From: Montifringilla adamsi
Lineage: Eukaryota; Chordata; Aves; Passeriformes; Passeridae
NCBI GenBank assembly: GCA_017590115.1
Contig: JAGGNK010008337.1
Location: forward strand, 6,315,609 to 6,379,608
DNA: 64,000 nt
Direction of reading: 5' to 3'
Shown: positions 54,695 to 64,000 of the stretch, in pieces
How positions within the stretch are numbered: the stretch's first letter is position 1
Layout of the letters: every line of letters starts with the position of its first letter
Position numbers and translations under genes: made by a program
The notes under the pieces: model-generated
What the model saw: the letters and a program-made list of their open reading frames with translations, nothing else
Database searches by the model: none
What the model was told of the DNA's origin: nothing

Positions 54695-56644
54695 TCATGA
54701 GTGTGAATGATCTGAATCTGGAATACCACTGTCTCTGTAGCTCCTGTTACTACTGCTTTCACTGTGGCTGTTCTTGTATAGATTCATGCCATTAGGTGGG
54801 AAAATGGTGTGTATTACAAATTCCTCCTTGGACACTTGGTCACTGGTTATTGGTATCATCTGGAAAGAAGTCTCCCTGATTTCCAAGATGGAGTTATCCT
54901 TCTTGGTTCCTGCTTCGGCATAGTCATCTTTTCTCCGGCGTCCCTTGCTGTAGGTGCAGTTCCGGGAGAACAGGGACCCGTTTCTGTGCACGTACCAGCA
55001 GACCAGGGCCAGCAGCCCTATGGCCACCAGCGCCACCACGCCGCCGATGATGGCGGCCAAGGGCAAGCTGGAGTTTTTGTAAGGTTCTTTCTCCTGCTCC
55101 CGATTGAGGGTGGTGGTAGGGTTGTACATCTTAAGAGGCGCCGTCTCGGTCTCGATGCATTCGGGCGTTTCATCGGAGAGATAGATGTTGCTGGTTTCCA
55201 TGGGAACCATGCACACACGGTATGGTGACTCTGGTTCGAGAGCCGTGAGCAAATAGTCGTTTCTGTCGCCTGTAACTATAGTTTCAGTTATAGATCCAAA
55301 GGCAGGGCTGTGACCCATCTTGAGCCAGCTCAGTCTCAAAGCAGTCATTGGTAGTGCAACTTTCCAGGAGATGTGAATAGTCTCCGTGCTCACGGATTTC
55401 ACAAATATTGTAATGATTTTGCGTACCGGGCTTGCTGTGGTTCTGTAGTTTTTATTTAGGTTGGGAGTCTTGATGTCTGGTTGTTTGGTCACAGAAATGG
55501 GCCAGTGTCCCTGGGCTGGGTATAACGTGTTTGGTACTGCAGTAGTGATCTGGACGGTGCTTATCACGCTATCGTCCTTACAGTCAAACAGTTCTGCGCT
55601 GAGGTCTTTGATAGCCATTCCACGTACTTTTTCTGGTGCCTGACACATCAGTCCACGTACGTTCACTTTTAAAGGCAGTGACTGTAACCAGTCACGTACC
55701 CATTTCATTTTGCACCCGCAGTGCCAAGGGTTGTTGCGAAGAAAAAGTTGAGTGATGTTGTCCAGATCATCAAAGACACCCTGAGGTAAATTGCTGAGAT
55801 TGTTATTGGACATATCTAGTCGATACAATTGCCTTAAGTAAGAGAAAGCATTGGGGGGCACACGGTTGATGTGGTTTTCTTGGAGATAAAGCTTTCTTAG
55901 GTTTGTTCCCGGCAAATTCACTGGTGCAGCTGTGAGTGAATTGCGGACCAATGACAATTCTGTAAGATTGACTAGATTAATGAAGACTTTGTCTCCTAAT
56001 CCATGATTATTTAGAAGATTTCCATCTAAAACAAGGCGTTTTAGATTTGTAAGGTCTTGAAGGGACAGCTCAGAAATTGTGGAAATACGATTATCATCCA
56101 AGCGTAGCTCTTCTATGGTTTTAGGCAAACCCCAGGGAATGGTGCTAAGGTGATTTCGAGAGAGAAAAAGAAGTCTGAGATAGATGTTGTCCCGGAAAGC
56201 TCCATCCTCGATGCTAACGGCAGAAACAGAATTATCATCCAAATGCAGTTCTTCCAGATAAGGAATTTTTGAAAGTGAATCATAAGTAATGGTCCTTATA
56301 TTGTTCTCCTGCAAATGCAGTTCCTTAATGTACTTAGGGAGGTTAGTGGGGAATTCATCTAGGCTGTTGCGGTATAAATATATTCTTTCCACCCTAAGCA
56401 AGTTCTTCAGTTCTGAAGGAATCCCAGCATTATTTATTTGATTGTTCTGAAGGAAGAGGGTAGTTGCATCCTCTGGGATTCCTGTAGGAATAGACGTCAA
56501 ATCGCGATCATTACAATATATGAAACCCACATCACAGCGACATACTGAAGGGCATGGTTTGGCACTAACAGAATAAGGTGCCATGTCAAGTAACAGCCCT
56601 ATTTTAGTCCAAACTAGGAAGATGCTCCAGGTAACACTAATCAT
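54695..56644 (-). CDS. FLRT3: FLRT3, leucine-rich repeat transmembrane adhesion protein
   Basis: Single-exon frame of 649 codons ending in TGA, the same length as mammalian FLRT3. Seen in the protein: a hydrophobic signal peptide (about residues 1-28); an LRRNT cap with C31, C35, C37 and C44; about ten leucine-rich repeats (roughly 58-302); an LRRCT cap with C309, C311, C334 and C355; a fibronectin type III domain (about 406-500); a membrane helix (about 527-551); and a cytoplasmic tail opening with basic residues (RRRK, 569-572) and ending in SDHSHS. N-glycosylation sequons lie at N226, N282, N296 and N524. Known for the family: a type I plasma-membrane protein that binds latrophilins and UNC5 receptors through the LRR domain, self-associates, modulates FGF receptor signalling, and acts in axon guidance, synapse formation and embryonic adhesion. 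The start codon has A at -3 and matches the family N-terminus. No frameshift or missing cysteine is seen. Confidence 0.98.
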   Translation of the reverse strand: MISVTWSIFLVWTKIGLLLDMAPYSVSAKPCPSVCRCDVGFIYCNDRDLTSIPTGIPEDATTLFLQNNQINNAGIPSELKNLLRVERIYLYRNSLDEFPTNLPKYIKELHLQENNIRTITYDSLSKIPYLEELHLDDNSVSAVSIEDGAFRDNIYLRLLFLSRNHLSTIPWGLPKTIEELRLDDNRISTISELSLQDLTNLKRLVLDGNLLNNHGLGDKVFINLVNLTELSLVRNSLTAAPVNLPGTNLRKLYLQENHINRVPPNAFSYLRQLYRLDMSNNNLSNLPQGVFDDLDNITQLFLRNNPWHCGCKMKWVRDWLQSLPLKVNVRGLMCQAPEKVRGMAIKDLSAELFDCKDDSVISTVQITTAVPNTLYPAQGHWPISVTKQPDIKTPNLNKNYRTTASPVRKIITIFVKSVSTETIHISWKVALPMTALRLSWLKMGHSPAFGSITETIVTGDRNDYLLTALEPESPYRVCMVPMETSNIYLSDETPECIETETAPLKMYNPTTTLNREQEKEPYKNSSLPLAAIIGGVVALVAIGLLALVCWYVHRNGSLFSRNCTYSKGRRRKDDYAEAGTKKDNSILEIRETSFQMIPITSDQVSKEEFVIHTIFPPNGMNLYKNSHSESSSNRSYRDSGIPDSDHSHS

Positions 56645-56689
56645 GGTCAGGAATGATGAGATTTCTATACAGTTCTGATCTTCAACAAT
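56645..56689 (-). other. FLRT3: FLRT3 5' UTR part of the coding exon
   Basis: These are the 45 nt between the predicted splice acceptor and the FLRT3 ATG. They contain no upstream ATG. The translation start context is ACCATGA, with the favourable A at -3. The boundary is inferred from the acceptor signal and not from transcript data. Confidence 0.7.
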
Positions 56690-56728
56690 CTAAAAAAACC
56701 AAACAAACAAAATTATCCAGATCATCAG
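56690..56728 (-). promoter_or_regulatory. FLRT3: Splice acceptor and branch-point candidate of the FLRT3 coding exon
   Basis: On the minus strand the sequence reads GTTTGTTTGGTTTTTTTAG and then the exon starts ATTG. The AG lies at 56691-56690, behind a T-rich tract. A CTGAT motif fitting the vertebrate branch-point pattern lies at 56728-56724, about 35 nt upstream. Known FLRT3 genes have the whole coding region in one exon preceded by non-coding exon(s), so an acceptor just before the ATG is expected. Confidence 0.75.
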
Positions 56729-59700
56729 TGAAGAAACCGCAATAAAAAAAACAACATTACAGAAGACATCTGAAACACACATTAAACCAAAATTCAAGTG
56801 CGTAGATGCATTCTACTCTCTCTTCCTTACATCAATAATTCTACTACTTGTACTAATTCAATTAACTAAATAGGTTATTCTGCATAGTGATTGAAAATAA
56901 TATAATCAAGTATGCCTGATCTGTGAATTATTTTGCTTAAGCAACAAGACTTTCTAAGGATTCCTTCCCATTTCATGTGTACCGACAATCTTTGTTCACA
57001 GATACCAGATAAGAACAGAACTGAAGTCACACCAGAGTTCAAGTAAATCATTCTATATCTGAAAGATAAGAAGTAATTCCTAAGCCAGCTAACTTCCTCA
57101 GGAGCCCTTAAGTGAACTATAAAACCCTTACCAAACCCACAAGTCTAGTGGTAGCTATTTCAGAAGTTCAAAAAAAGCCCTAAAAGCAAAGCATAAAATG
57201 CAGACAAAAGAGTGAGGGCCAGTGAAGACATTTTCCCAAGTCTTTCCCAGTGCTCAACTTCACAGTGTGTAACTTAAAAATACTATGGACTATTTTGCTT
57301 GCTTTTCAAGCTTAAGTGACTGCTCAGAAAGGTGAATGTTACAACTGAGAGGTAACTGGTAGAGCTATGGCTTTCTAGTTCACTGGATGAAATATTTCAT
57401 TACATGCTTAATTTCAAGTTTAAATATTTGTCATTCTCAAAAGTCGTCTTACTAAGTAGCACACTCACAAGAGTCTTATTTGGCAGGTTTAACCACATTT
57501 TCCCTTCTTATTACTAGCATAGTAGAAATTAACTCTTGAGACTGAGACTGTACTTTGCATTAGTAGTGTGTTTGTACACTGAGCTCAGGTAATTAGCATT
57601 TTTATAGCTTTTAAGACAACATAATTCAATTACCATTGTAATTAGGGTTGTGAGAACTCCTGCAAGATGACCTATGCATTAAGCGGTGTCATGACCTTTT
57701 CTCTTATGGGTTCATATATTAATTGAACTTTATTCTCAGAGGCATGAAAAGGAAAATAAATTTATATTGATCCTACCGTATTTAAAGGTATGAGTAAATT
57801 TTGTGCTTGAGGATATCCAGTAAAGGGATGTCTTTCTGCCCAGTCACTCTTACGGTTTACTCCATGAAGCAGTTTTTTCTCGATGGTGTTTACTCAGATG
57901 GTCCTTGGTGGTGGTGTGTGTGTTTCCTGGCTCCTGGCACGACACTCAATGAGCATTCCAACCAAGATTTATCATGGTACATAAGCACACCAGGCCCCAG
58001 CGTAGAAAAGCTTCAGCTTCCTTCTATTTTAGTCCTCATGTAAGGTCTGTGAATGAAGAGCCTCTTTTGTTTGGTTTAATGCCTTTAGCAGGAATTACTT
58101 TCTTTGTAACTCTTACAAACTCTTCTGTGCCGTGTCGTAGTCAGAGGAGGGAACTTTAGTGCCGCGTGATAGAAACCATTCATTATGCTGAGGCTCGAAG
58201 GATTGTAGCCTCTTCAGGAGGTCAGGAAAGGGATACTTTTTCCTATCCAGAATTATCCAAGTATGACCTTTGTACAGTAGCTACATCCTGATACATCCAC
58301 ACCTTTTTCAGAGAACCATTTTCCAACTCTCACTTTTTAACACTTCTTCCAAATTTGTAATGCAGGAAAGAATTCCTCCTGTGCTGCAAGAATGCAAGTT
58401 ACTTTACCACAGAAACATCAGGCAATTCAGATGGTTTTCTTCATTATAAAAAACCCCCACAAAAAATATGATTTCCTTCCCAGAAAACTCCCCTTTGAAA
58501 GCTTTCCTCGAACTCCTAATGTCCTGCAAAAGTAAAAACAAAAAAATTGGAATTAATAACAACTGGTGCACACTAGTTTTAAGGGCTGCATCCCCTGTAC
58601 ATGAGTAGCACACCTTGTTTCCCCAAGGCACTGGTATTTCAGCAAAATCAAGAAAGCTCTTTCAAAAAATGTTTTGGTGTGTAGTTTCATGTTACTGCAG
58701 TTTTGCTGGAACTGTATTTTCCCTTGTTTCAGCAGAAAAATAAAGGCAGAGAGTAATAAAATATTTGTAAATTATGTTTTTCATCTGATGTCAAATGCCA
58801 GTGCTACCTCCTTGGAGGAGGCCAAAATGGTTGCTTGCTTTGTGTTCCTGGTAAATAGATGTATTCTCCTTGGTTTTAAGTGTAAAAGGAGCTAATTACT
58901 CTTCACTAGCTACTGGGTGAAAGGGAAAGCATTTTTGCCAAAGTATTGTATGAATACATTTCCCACTTGCAGCATGTTGATTCTGAGCTAGGGACTAGCC
59001 AGGCATCTGTGTCTGCTTTTTGGCAATACATAGGTGGGTTTAGTCTGTAAAATTTCTAAAAAGAAGAAAACTATTATTTCTTTCATTTGTACTTCTTACA
59101 GAACGCCAATTATTTTTTAAACAGCATTTTTAACTTGGGCTATTTTGTATCACTGCATACAGTATCCAGTGAGATACCAAGCCCCCAGCAAGTTTGTAGG
59201 TAGCAGGTCTGAAATAAAAGTGGTTAAACATGAAATGAAAAAATCCTTAACGTGTACTTGCTTTTCCCTTTTGTGACATCACGTTTGTCCAAGGGACTGA
59301 GCACAATCCTCGGAACCAAAATACTTGGCAGGAACAGCATGCTGAGTAATGCTTGCCTAGCTGTCTTCCTGGGAGCAAAACTAGAGCATCTTCTGCTCCT
59401 CTGTAAAATACTTGACCTAAACACAAGCACTCTCTGTTTTAAAAATGTCCTTTGCAATTTGTAGCACCTCTGTTATGAAACAGAGCAGTCATACTCCTTA
59501 CAGCAACCCAGAATATGCAGTGATATATTTAAATAAATACAAATTCTGCTGCTCTTTTTCATAGAAGAAGGTTAACCATTAAAAAAACCCCCAAAGCCCC
59601 CCATTTGAGAGATGGTGTGACTACCAGTGAGGGAGTGGAAAAGACTGTTCTCTCCTGCTGCTGCTTTCGTGCTCCTCCGAGCTTTGTTTTCAGCATCTTG

Positions 59701-62700
59701 TTTTCAGCAGTTGTCCAATGGGAAAAAAAAAAAAAGAACTCAAAATGAGAGACCCCCACGATGGCATAAATAACTATTTTTATGTATACTTTATTTAAGG
59801 CAAAAACACAGTCTATGTGGCCACATTTTAGAATAGAAGGGAATGCATGTTTAGTAGTAACTTATGTAATTTGGGTAAATTATATAATCATTATGAAACG
59901 GAACAAAAAAGCTCTGTATTCTTCCAGTGTCTAGTTTTCTTGCTCTGTATTACTCAAGTGTTTGGGGAAAGAAGACCAGGCCCTATTCCTAAAACTTTGA
60001 AATACAGAACAACTTAACAGCTGTAGAAAAAAATGGTGTCTCTTAGGAACTAATGTGAAGTCGTGATAGAAAGTATTTTCTGGAAGGGTATGGTGAAATA
60101 GGAATATAAATTCCTTTAATAGGCCTTTGAAGGCTACAATAACTTTTAAGTACTTCAAATCATAAATTTTCTTTAGAACTCTGAGCTGTAAAAAACTTGT
60201 TAGTATTAAGCAAAACGTTGGCTCTAGTATGCATACATTACATAGATACAAGCACACAGCAAGTCCATTTATTTTACCTTTCTAGCACATAAACTGTTTC
60301 CTCTGTGCTTCATTTGATAGTCATCTCTTCATTTATTGCCACTATTATAATAGCAGTAATGTGTAGGATTAAAATGAAAGCACTAAAGCTCATTAAGTTC
60401 CTGGAATTTTTTTTATCCTCTCTCTCAAAATTACATGAAAACAAGAGCAAGAAAAAGAAAAGGTCTCTTTGGAGAAGACGACACTGTTTCAAAAATGTGG
60501 ATTAAGACTATACCCCCCACTCCCTTTTCTAAACTTAGAATAGTTTTCTTCAGGTCTTGATTGTTTGATATCTTGCATTTCCCTTTCATATCTCAAGCTA
60601 TAGCTGAAAACAATGTTTTTGCATATCAAAGGCTCCAGTGATCTGTCTACAGAGAAGAAGGGAATCGTGCTGCCATGCTCCAACTTTCCCCTTCTTGAGC
60701 TGTCTCTAAATATTCCCTGACACCAAGTCATTATAGCTGATCCGGCAGGATGAAAAGAAAAGTGACCCCCACTGGTACAGACACTGTGTCCAGGTTTCTG
60801 CAGCATCAAATTGGGAGGCTTCATGGACACATGGTTTTGAAAGAAGCCATTATTTTTGAGCAGACCAGATTTTAGAAACTGTGCTAATAATTTTTAAATG
60901 CAAAAATCAGTCCTTGTTTTTTGGTAACAAAAGTAACATTGGAAAAACTGAACAGGAGCCTTTTTGCTCTTTATTCCAAGCTGAATGTTTTCCTGAACTT
61001 TTCTGAACCACATGGTTAAATTAGTTTTCCTGGGACTGTGTGGACCTTGCATGTGGGCTTACTGCTGTGGTGCAGCAAAGGGGACATCTGATTTTAAAAT
61101 GTTCAACATAAGTTGAGGTATTAAAAAAAAAAAAAGTACATAAGAAGAACATTTTATTTACCCTGAAGTATGGAGTCCAGCTGCACTCGCTGGACTATAC
61201 GCAGGCAATGGCTTAACAAAATAAATACTTTTGGTATATTTGAAAAGTTTGGATTCTTTCTAAAAACAGTGTCAAAGATATCTTTCCAAGCTAATATAAA
61301 ATGTGAATAAAATCAAGACCTGCCTCACTTGAGGTCACACAATGCTTATTTGAATTTCTAATCTAGCTCTGTGTTCTCCAGCAGTAACTCTGGCAGCTCA
61401 GTGGCTTCTTTCTTACCATCAAAGTAACAGAGGAAAGGGAAACTACTAGGTATTTTTAGGCTGTAAAAGACAAAGCTATTATTCAAAGCCACCACTAGAA
61501 TGTACATACTTGATAAGCCAATTTGCTTAACCAGTGTACTTCTATTCAAGAATTAGCTCTGTATTTGTTTAGAATCTGAAACATACCAGCAACACAAAAT
61601 GTGCTTATTTTTAAAAATACTTGTGAAGTCCATCTACTGCTTATAATGTCAGTTGTGCTTACAAAGGTCATGCTGCAGCTTAAACAGCTTCACCAACTTT
61701 TTTTTTTCTTTTTCAAAGAAGTTCCACAGTGCTAATCTAGACTTAAAACAATGTCCACACTTTGTTTTCTTTAAGTGTATTACTCAGGGTTAGTTGATAG
61801 TGACAGCAAAATGCTTTCTAAGCACCCTGTCTAGGAGCTGCAATTTCCACGATCATCGTATTTCAGGAAGGTGCCCCAGCCTTTTGTTTGGCTCTAGGCA
61901 AGCAGAAGGTCCTCTAGCTGTCTCTCCAAGGGGCAAAAAATGCAAAGGAGTTTGTTAAAGTGAGAGTGAGCCCTTCAGTCACACTGTATCACTGCACGTT
62001 AGGGAAATTTGTTGTTACTGTTTTTTGTTGGAGATTTCATTTACTGGCAGAAAACTTGCTCCCACTTCTTGTGCAGTAGGAATAATACTGCTTGTGTCTT
62101 ATTAAGTCTAACTCAAGTGTCCTAAAAAATGCAAATTTTTATGTGATCTTCCCTCAAATGCAAGTAAATCTGACTTAGAAATGAATTCTAAGTAAAAGCT
62201 TGACTCCACGCCTAAGATCAGCCAAACCTGTATTTAATGTAGAGGATGGAAATGAACTATGAGTGCTCTCTTCTGAAGTTTACTTCTAAAATGTTTCCTA
62301 GTTTTGAAGATGCTGGGTTGAAAAGACCCAGACTATTACTTTATTCCTTCTCACTCTCTTGTTTTGACTAGTCTGCTGCAGGAAAAGGTTGCACGTTAAG
62401 AAAACACTTTGAGGGAGGGTCTTTTGCAATGGATTTTTGGTTTGTGTTTTAGTTCTCTTTGAGTTTAGCCAATTACGGCTTCTAGGTTTTCTTTCTGAGA
62501 GCTGCTGCTGAGGTAACTTGTCTGGGCATTAAATAAAAGAATAGAGAACAAATGCTGCCATTGTTTCAAGGGAAAAAAATCTGGTTTTCCCCTCTTGACA
62601 AGTTTAGGTAGAATTATACCTGATAGGGAGTTTCTGGCACAAAATTCCCGACATGTAAAAACATTACTTGAACACTAGATAAAGTTTCAGTAGTTTTGTT

Positions 62701-62777
62701 TCTTTCCTTTTTAAAGCAGCTGTTTGCTCATCTCCTGATTACTAACTTTGCTCCTCAAAAAATTAGAAAAAATGTGA

Positions 62778-62807
62778 AGCTGTAAGAATGTTTGAATTCT
62801 TACAGCT
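62778..62807. repeat. Perfect 12-bp inverted repeat (hairpin)
   Basis: Arm AGCTGTAAGAAT at 62778-62789, a six-base spacer GTTTGA, and the exact reverse complement at 62796-62807. It is located about 6 kb upstream of the FLRT3 start. Confidence 0.95.
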
Positions 62808-63543
62808 CATGAAAGGCAGAAGAGAGTCATGCCAGAAGATATGTACTGAACACTTTTCAAGATTCCTGCCCTGAGTGGTATTTGGCTGCTTTTAAAAAGA
62901 AATGTAAGCAATCACATATTAATTCTTCCGTGCATTCCTGCGCTTTGAAGTGATTAAGGAAAAAACTTAAGAGCTAACTAGCCATTAGCATCCATGCTTC
63001 CTGCTACAAGGAGACAAAGATGGCCATCTCCCAACTGAAGCCACTTCAAATAACTGCAACTGCAAAGTTTGCAAACTCCAGCAATTGCTTTGATTAGTCA
63101 CCATTGCCTTACACAATATCAGACAACTTTTAGCTACTGGTGACAGGAAAAAAAACCAAACCAAAACAAGCACCAAAAACCCCAACCCAGAAACTCATCT
63201 TTATTTCGTTCTTCCTGTAAAATGTATCCACTTTATTTCTGGAGATCAAAGCTCTCTGTGCGTTTACTACAGAGTTTTTTGCCCACTGGGGGGTGGTACA
63301 TGCTACAAAACCTGTGCTTTTAAGAGCCACAAGTCAGATGTTTTTTGCTGCTGTCCAGTCTTCTCTGCTTTAATTACAACAAAGTCTCCTGTTGAGAGAA
63401 AGAGAGGCAGCTTGCAAAGGAGAGAGTTATAAAAAAATAAAATTAATCACTCTTCTAGAGAGTTTACAGAATTTCCCATGCTGATTACTTGCAGTATCTA
63501 TCTGGTTGTTCTCCAGTTAAAATGGTATAAGTGTACAAAAAGG

Positions 63544-63562
63544 AAAAAAAAAAAAAAAAAAA
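63544..63562. repeat. Poly-A tract (A19)
   Basis: Uninterrupted run of 19 A followed by CCAAAAAG. No associated element is recognised. Confidence 0.95.
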
Positions 63563-64000
63563 CCAAAAAGAGAAATAGCATTTTAAATATATTCCAAGGG
63601 CTGTCACTGTTTCTGGTATACAGGAGGAGCACAGAAGACAGGAAAAAATACAGCTTTTAGAAGTGATTAAATGTGGATGGAAAAATAAAAAAGCTTGATA
63701 GCAGCATGAAGTAGGATTAGAATAAACCCAGTGTATTTCAAGATAATTGGCTTTCTGTAAACCCAGGTATACCTTTTGTTTATGAAATATTTGAAACCCT
63801 ATCTTAAACAGGGCGGTATTGTATGGGTTTGGAATAAATTAAAGCAAACTTGAAGGTGGGTTTTCTTTTGAGGGAGAAAAGGGCACTGAAAGCTCTTGAG
63901 TATGACCTAATGTGTGGCATATATTGACAAGGAAAACACAGACTGATCTTTCTGTTTTATAGCAAATAATTATTTTCTTTATACACTTGAATTGACAAAT

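Larger units (their letters stand above)
1..64000 (+). other. Probable large intron of MACROD2 (host gene of FLRT3)
   Basis: In human and other vertebrates FLRT3 is transcribed antisense from within a very large intron of MACROD2. If synteny holds, the plus strand of this window is MACROD2 intron. No MACROD2 exon was recognised, which fits its small, widely spaced exons. This is an inference from gene order and is not seen in the sequence. Confidence 0.5.
56692..64000 (-). other. FLRT3 5' intron or upstream flank; no gene recognised
   Basis: About 7.3 kb upstream of the FLRT3 coding exon. All open frames are short and none resembles a known protein. There is no CpG-island-like stretch, so the FLRT3 promoter and first exon probably lie beyond the right edge. 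A first exon hidden here cannot be excluded. Contents are poly-A tracts (59723-59735, 61123-61135, 63544-63562), a perfect hairpin (62778-62807) and an A/C-rich run (about 63148-63187). Confidence 0.55.

Noticed and set aside
54809..55228. 139-codon plus-strand open frame opposite FLRT3
   Set aside because: It is the antisense shadow of the GC-rich FLRT3 exon; no domain, and the FLRT3 frame explains the sequence.
1..64000. MACROD2 exons
   Set aside because: I looked for macrodomain-like coding segments on the plus strand and recognised none; the host-gene assignment stays an inference from synteny.
1..64000. Endogenous retrovirus LTRs, tRNA or rRNA genes, CRISPR-like arrays
   Set aside because: No paired long terminal repeats, cloverleaf-like genes with A and B boxes, or regularly spaced repeats were recognised by eye; a computed search could still find diverged ones.

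Overview
The window reads as a stretch of a vertebrate nuclear chromosome, most likely from a bird. It is AT-rich, gene-poor and low in interspersed repeats. The recognisable repeats are CR1-type LINE pieces whose 3' ends carry the short ATTCTATGAT-like tail typical of avian CR1. There are no bacterial-style operons, no rRNA or tRNA genes that I can recognise, and no CRISPR-like array.

The one clear protein-coding gene is FLRT3, on the minus strand at 54695-56644. It is an intact 649-codon reading frame in a single exon, with a good splice acceptor 45 nt upstream of the ATG. In other vertebrates FLRT3 sits antisense inside a very large intron of MACROD2. The rest of the window is therefore probably intronic DNA of a plus-strand MACROD2 gene. 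This rests on known synteny: no MACROD2 exon was recognised here.

Layout: 1-54 kb is non-coding DNA on the 3' side of FLRT3. It holds six CR1 copies or fragments (about 3.3, 5.6-6.1, 10.3, 12.6, 28.5-28.9 and 51.2 kb) and one much older CR1/L3-like reverse-transcriptase fossil at 41.1-41.5 kb. It also holds three short exact or near-exact tandem duplications (8.1, 13.6 and 35.3 kb), an AT-only block (43.3 kb), a G/T-rich degenerate repeat (38.5 kb), many poly-A/T tracts and several segments that look like conserved non-coding elements. 53-54.7 kb contains the FLRT3 3' UTR and candidate polyadenylation signals. 56.7-64 kb is the intron or 5' flank of FLRT3. Its promoter and first non-coding exon(s) were not found and probably lie beyond the right edge.

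I found no convincing previously undescribed system. The observations most worth checking are the decayed reverse transcriptase, two perfect hairpins, a 98-bp duplication carrying a T25 tract, and clusters of ATGCATAA sites in candidate regulatory elements around FLRT3.
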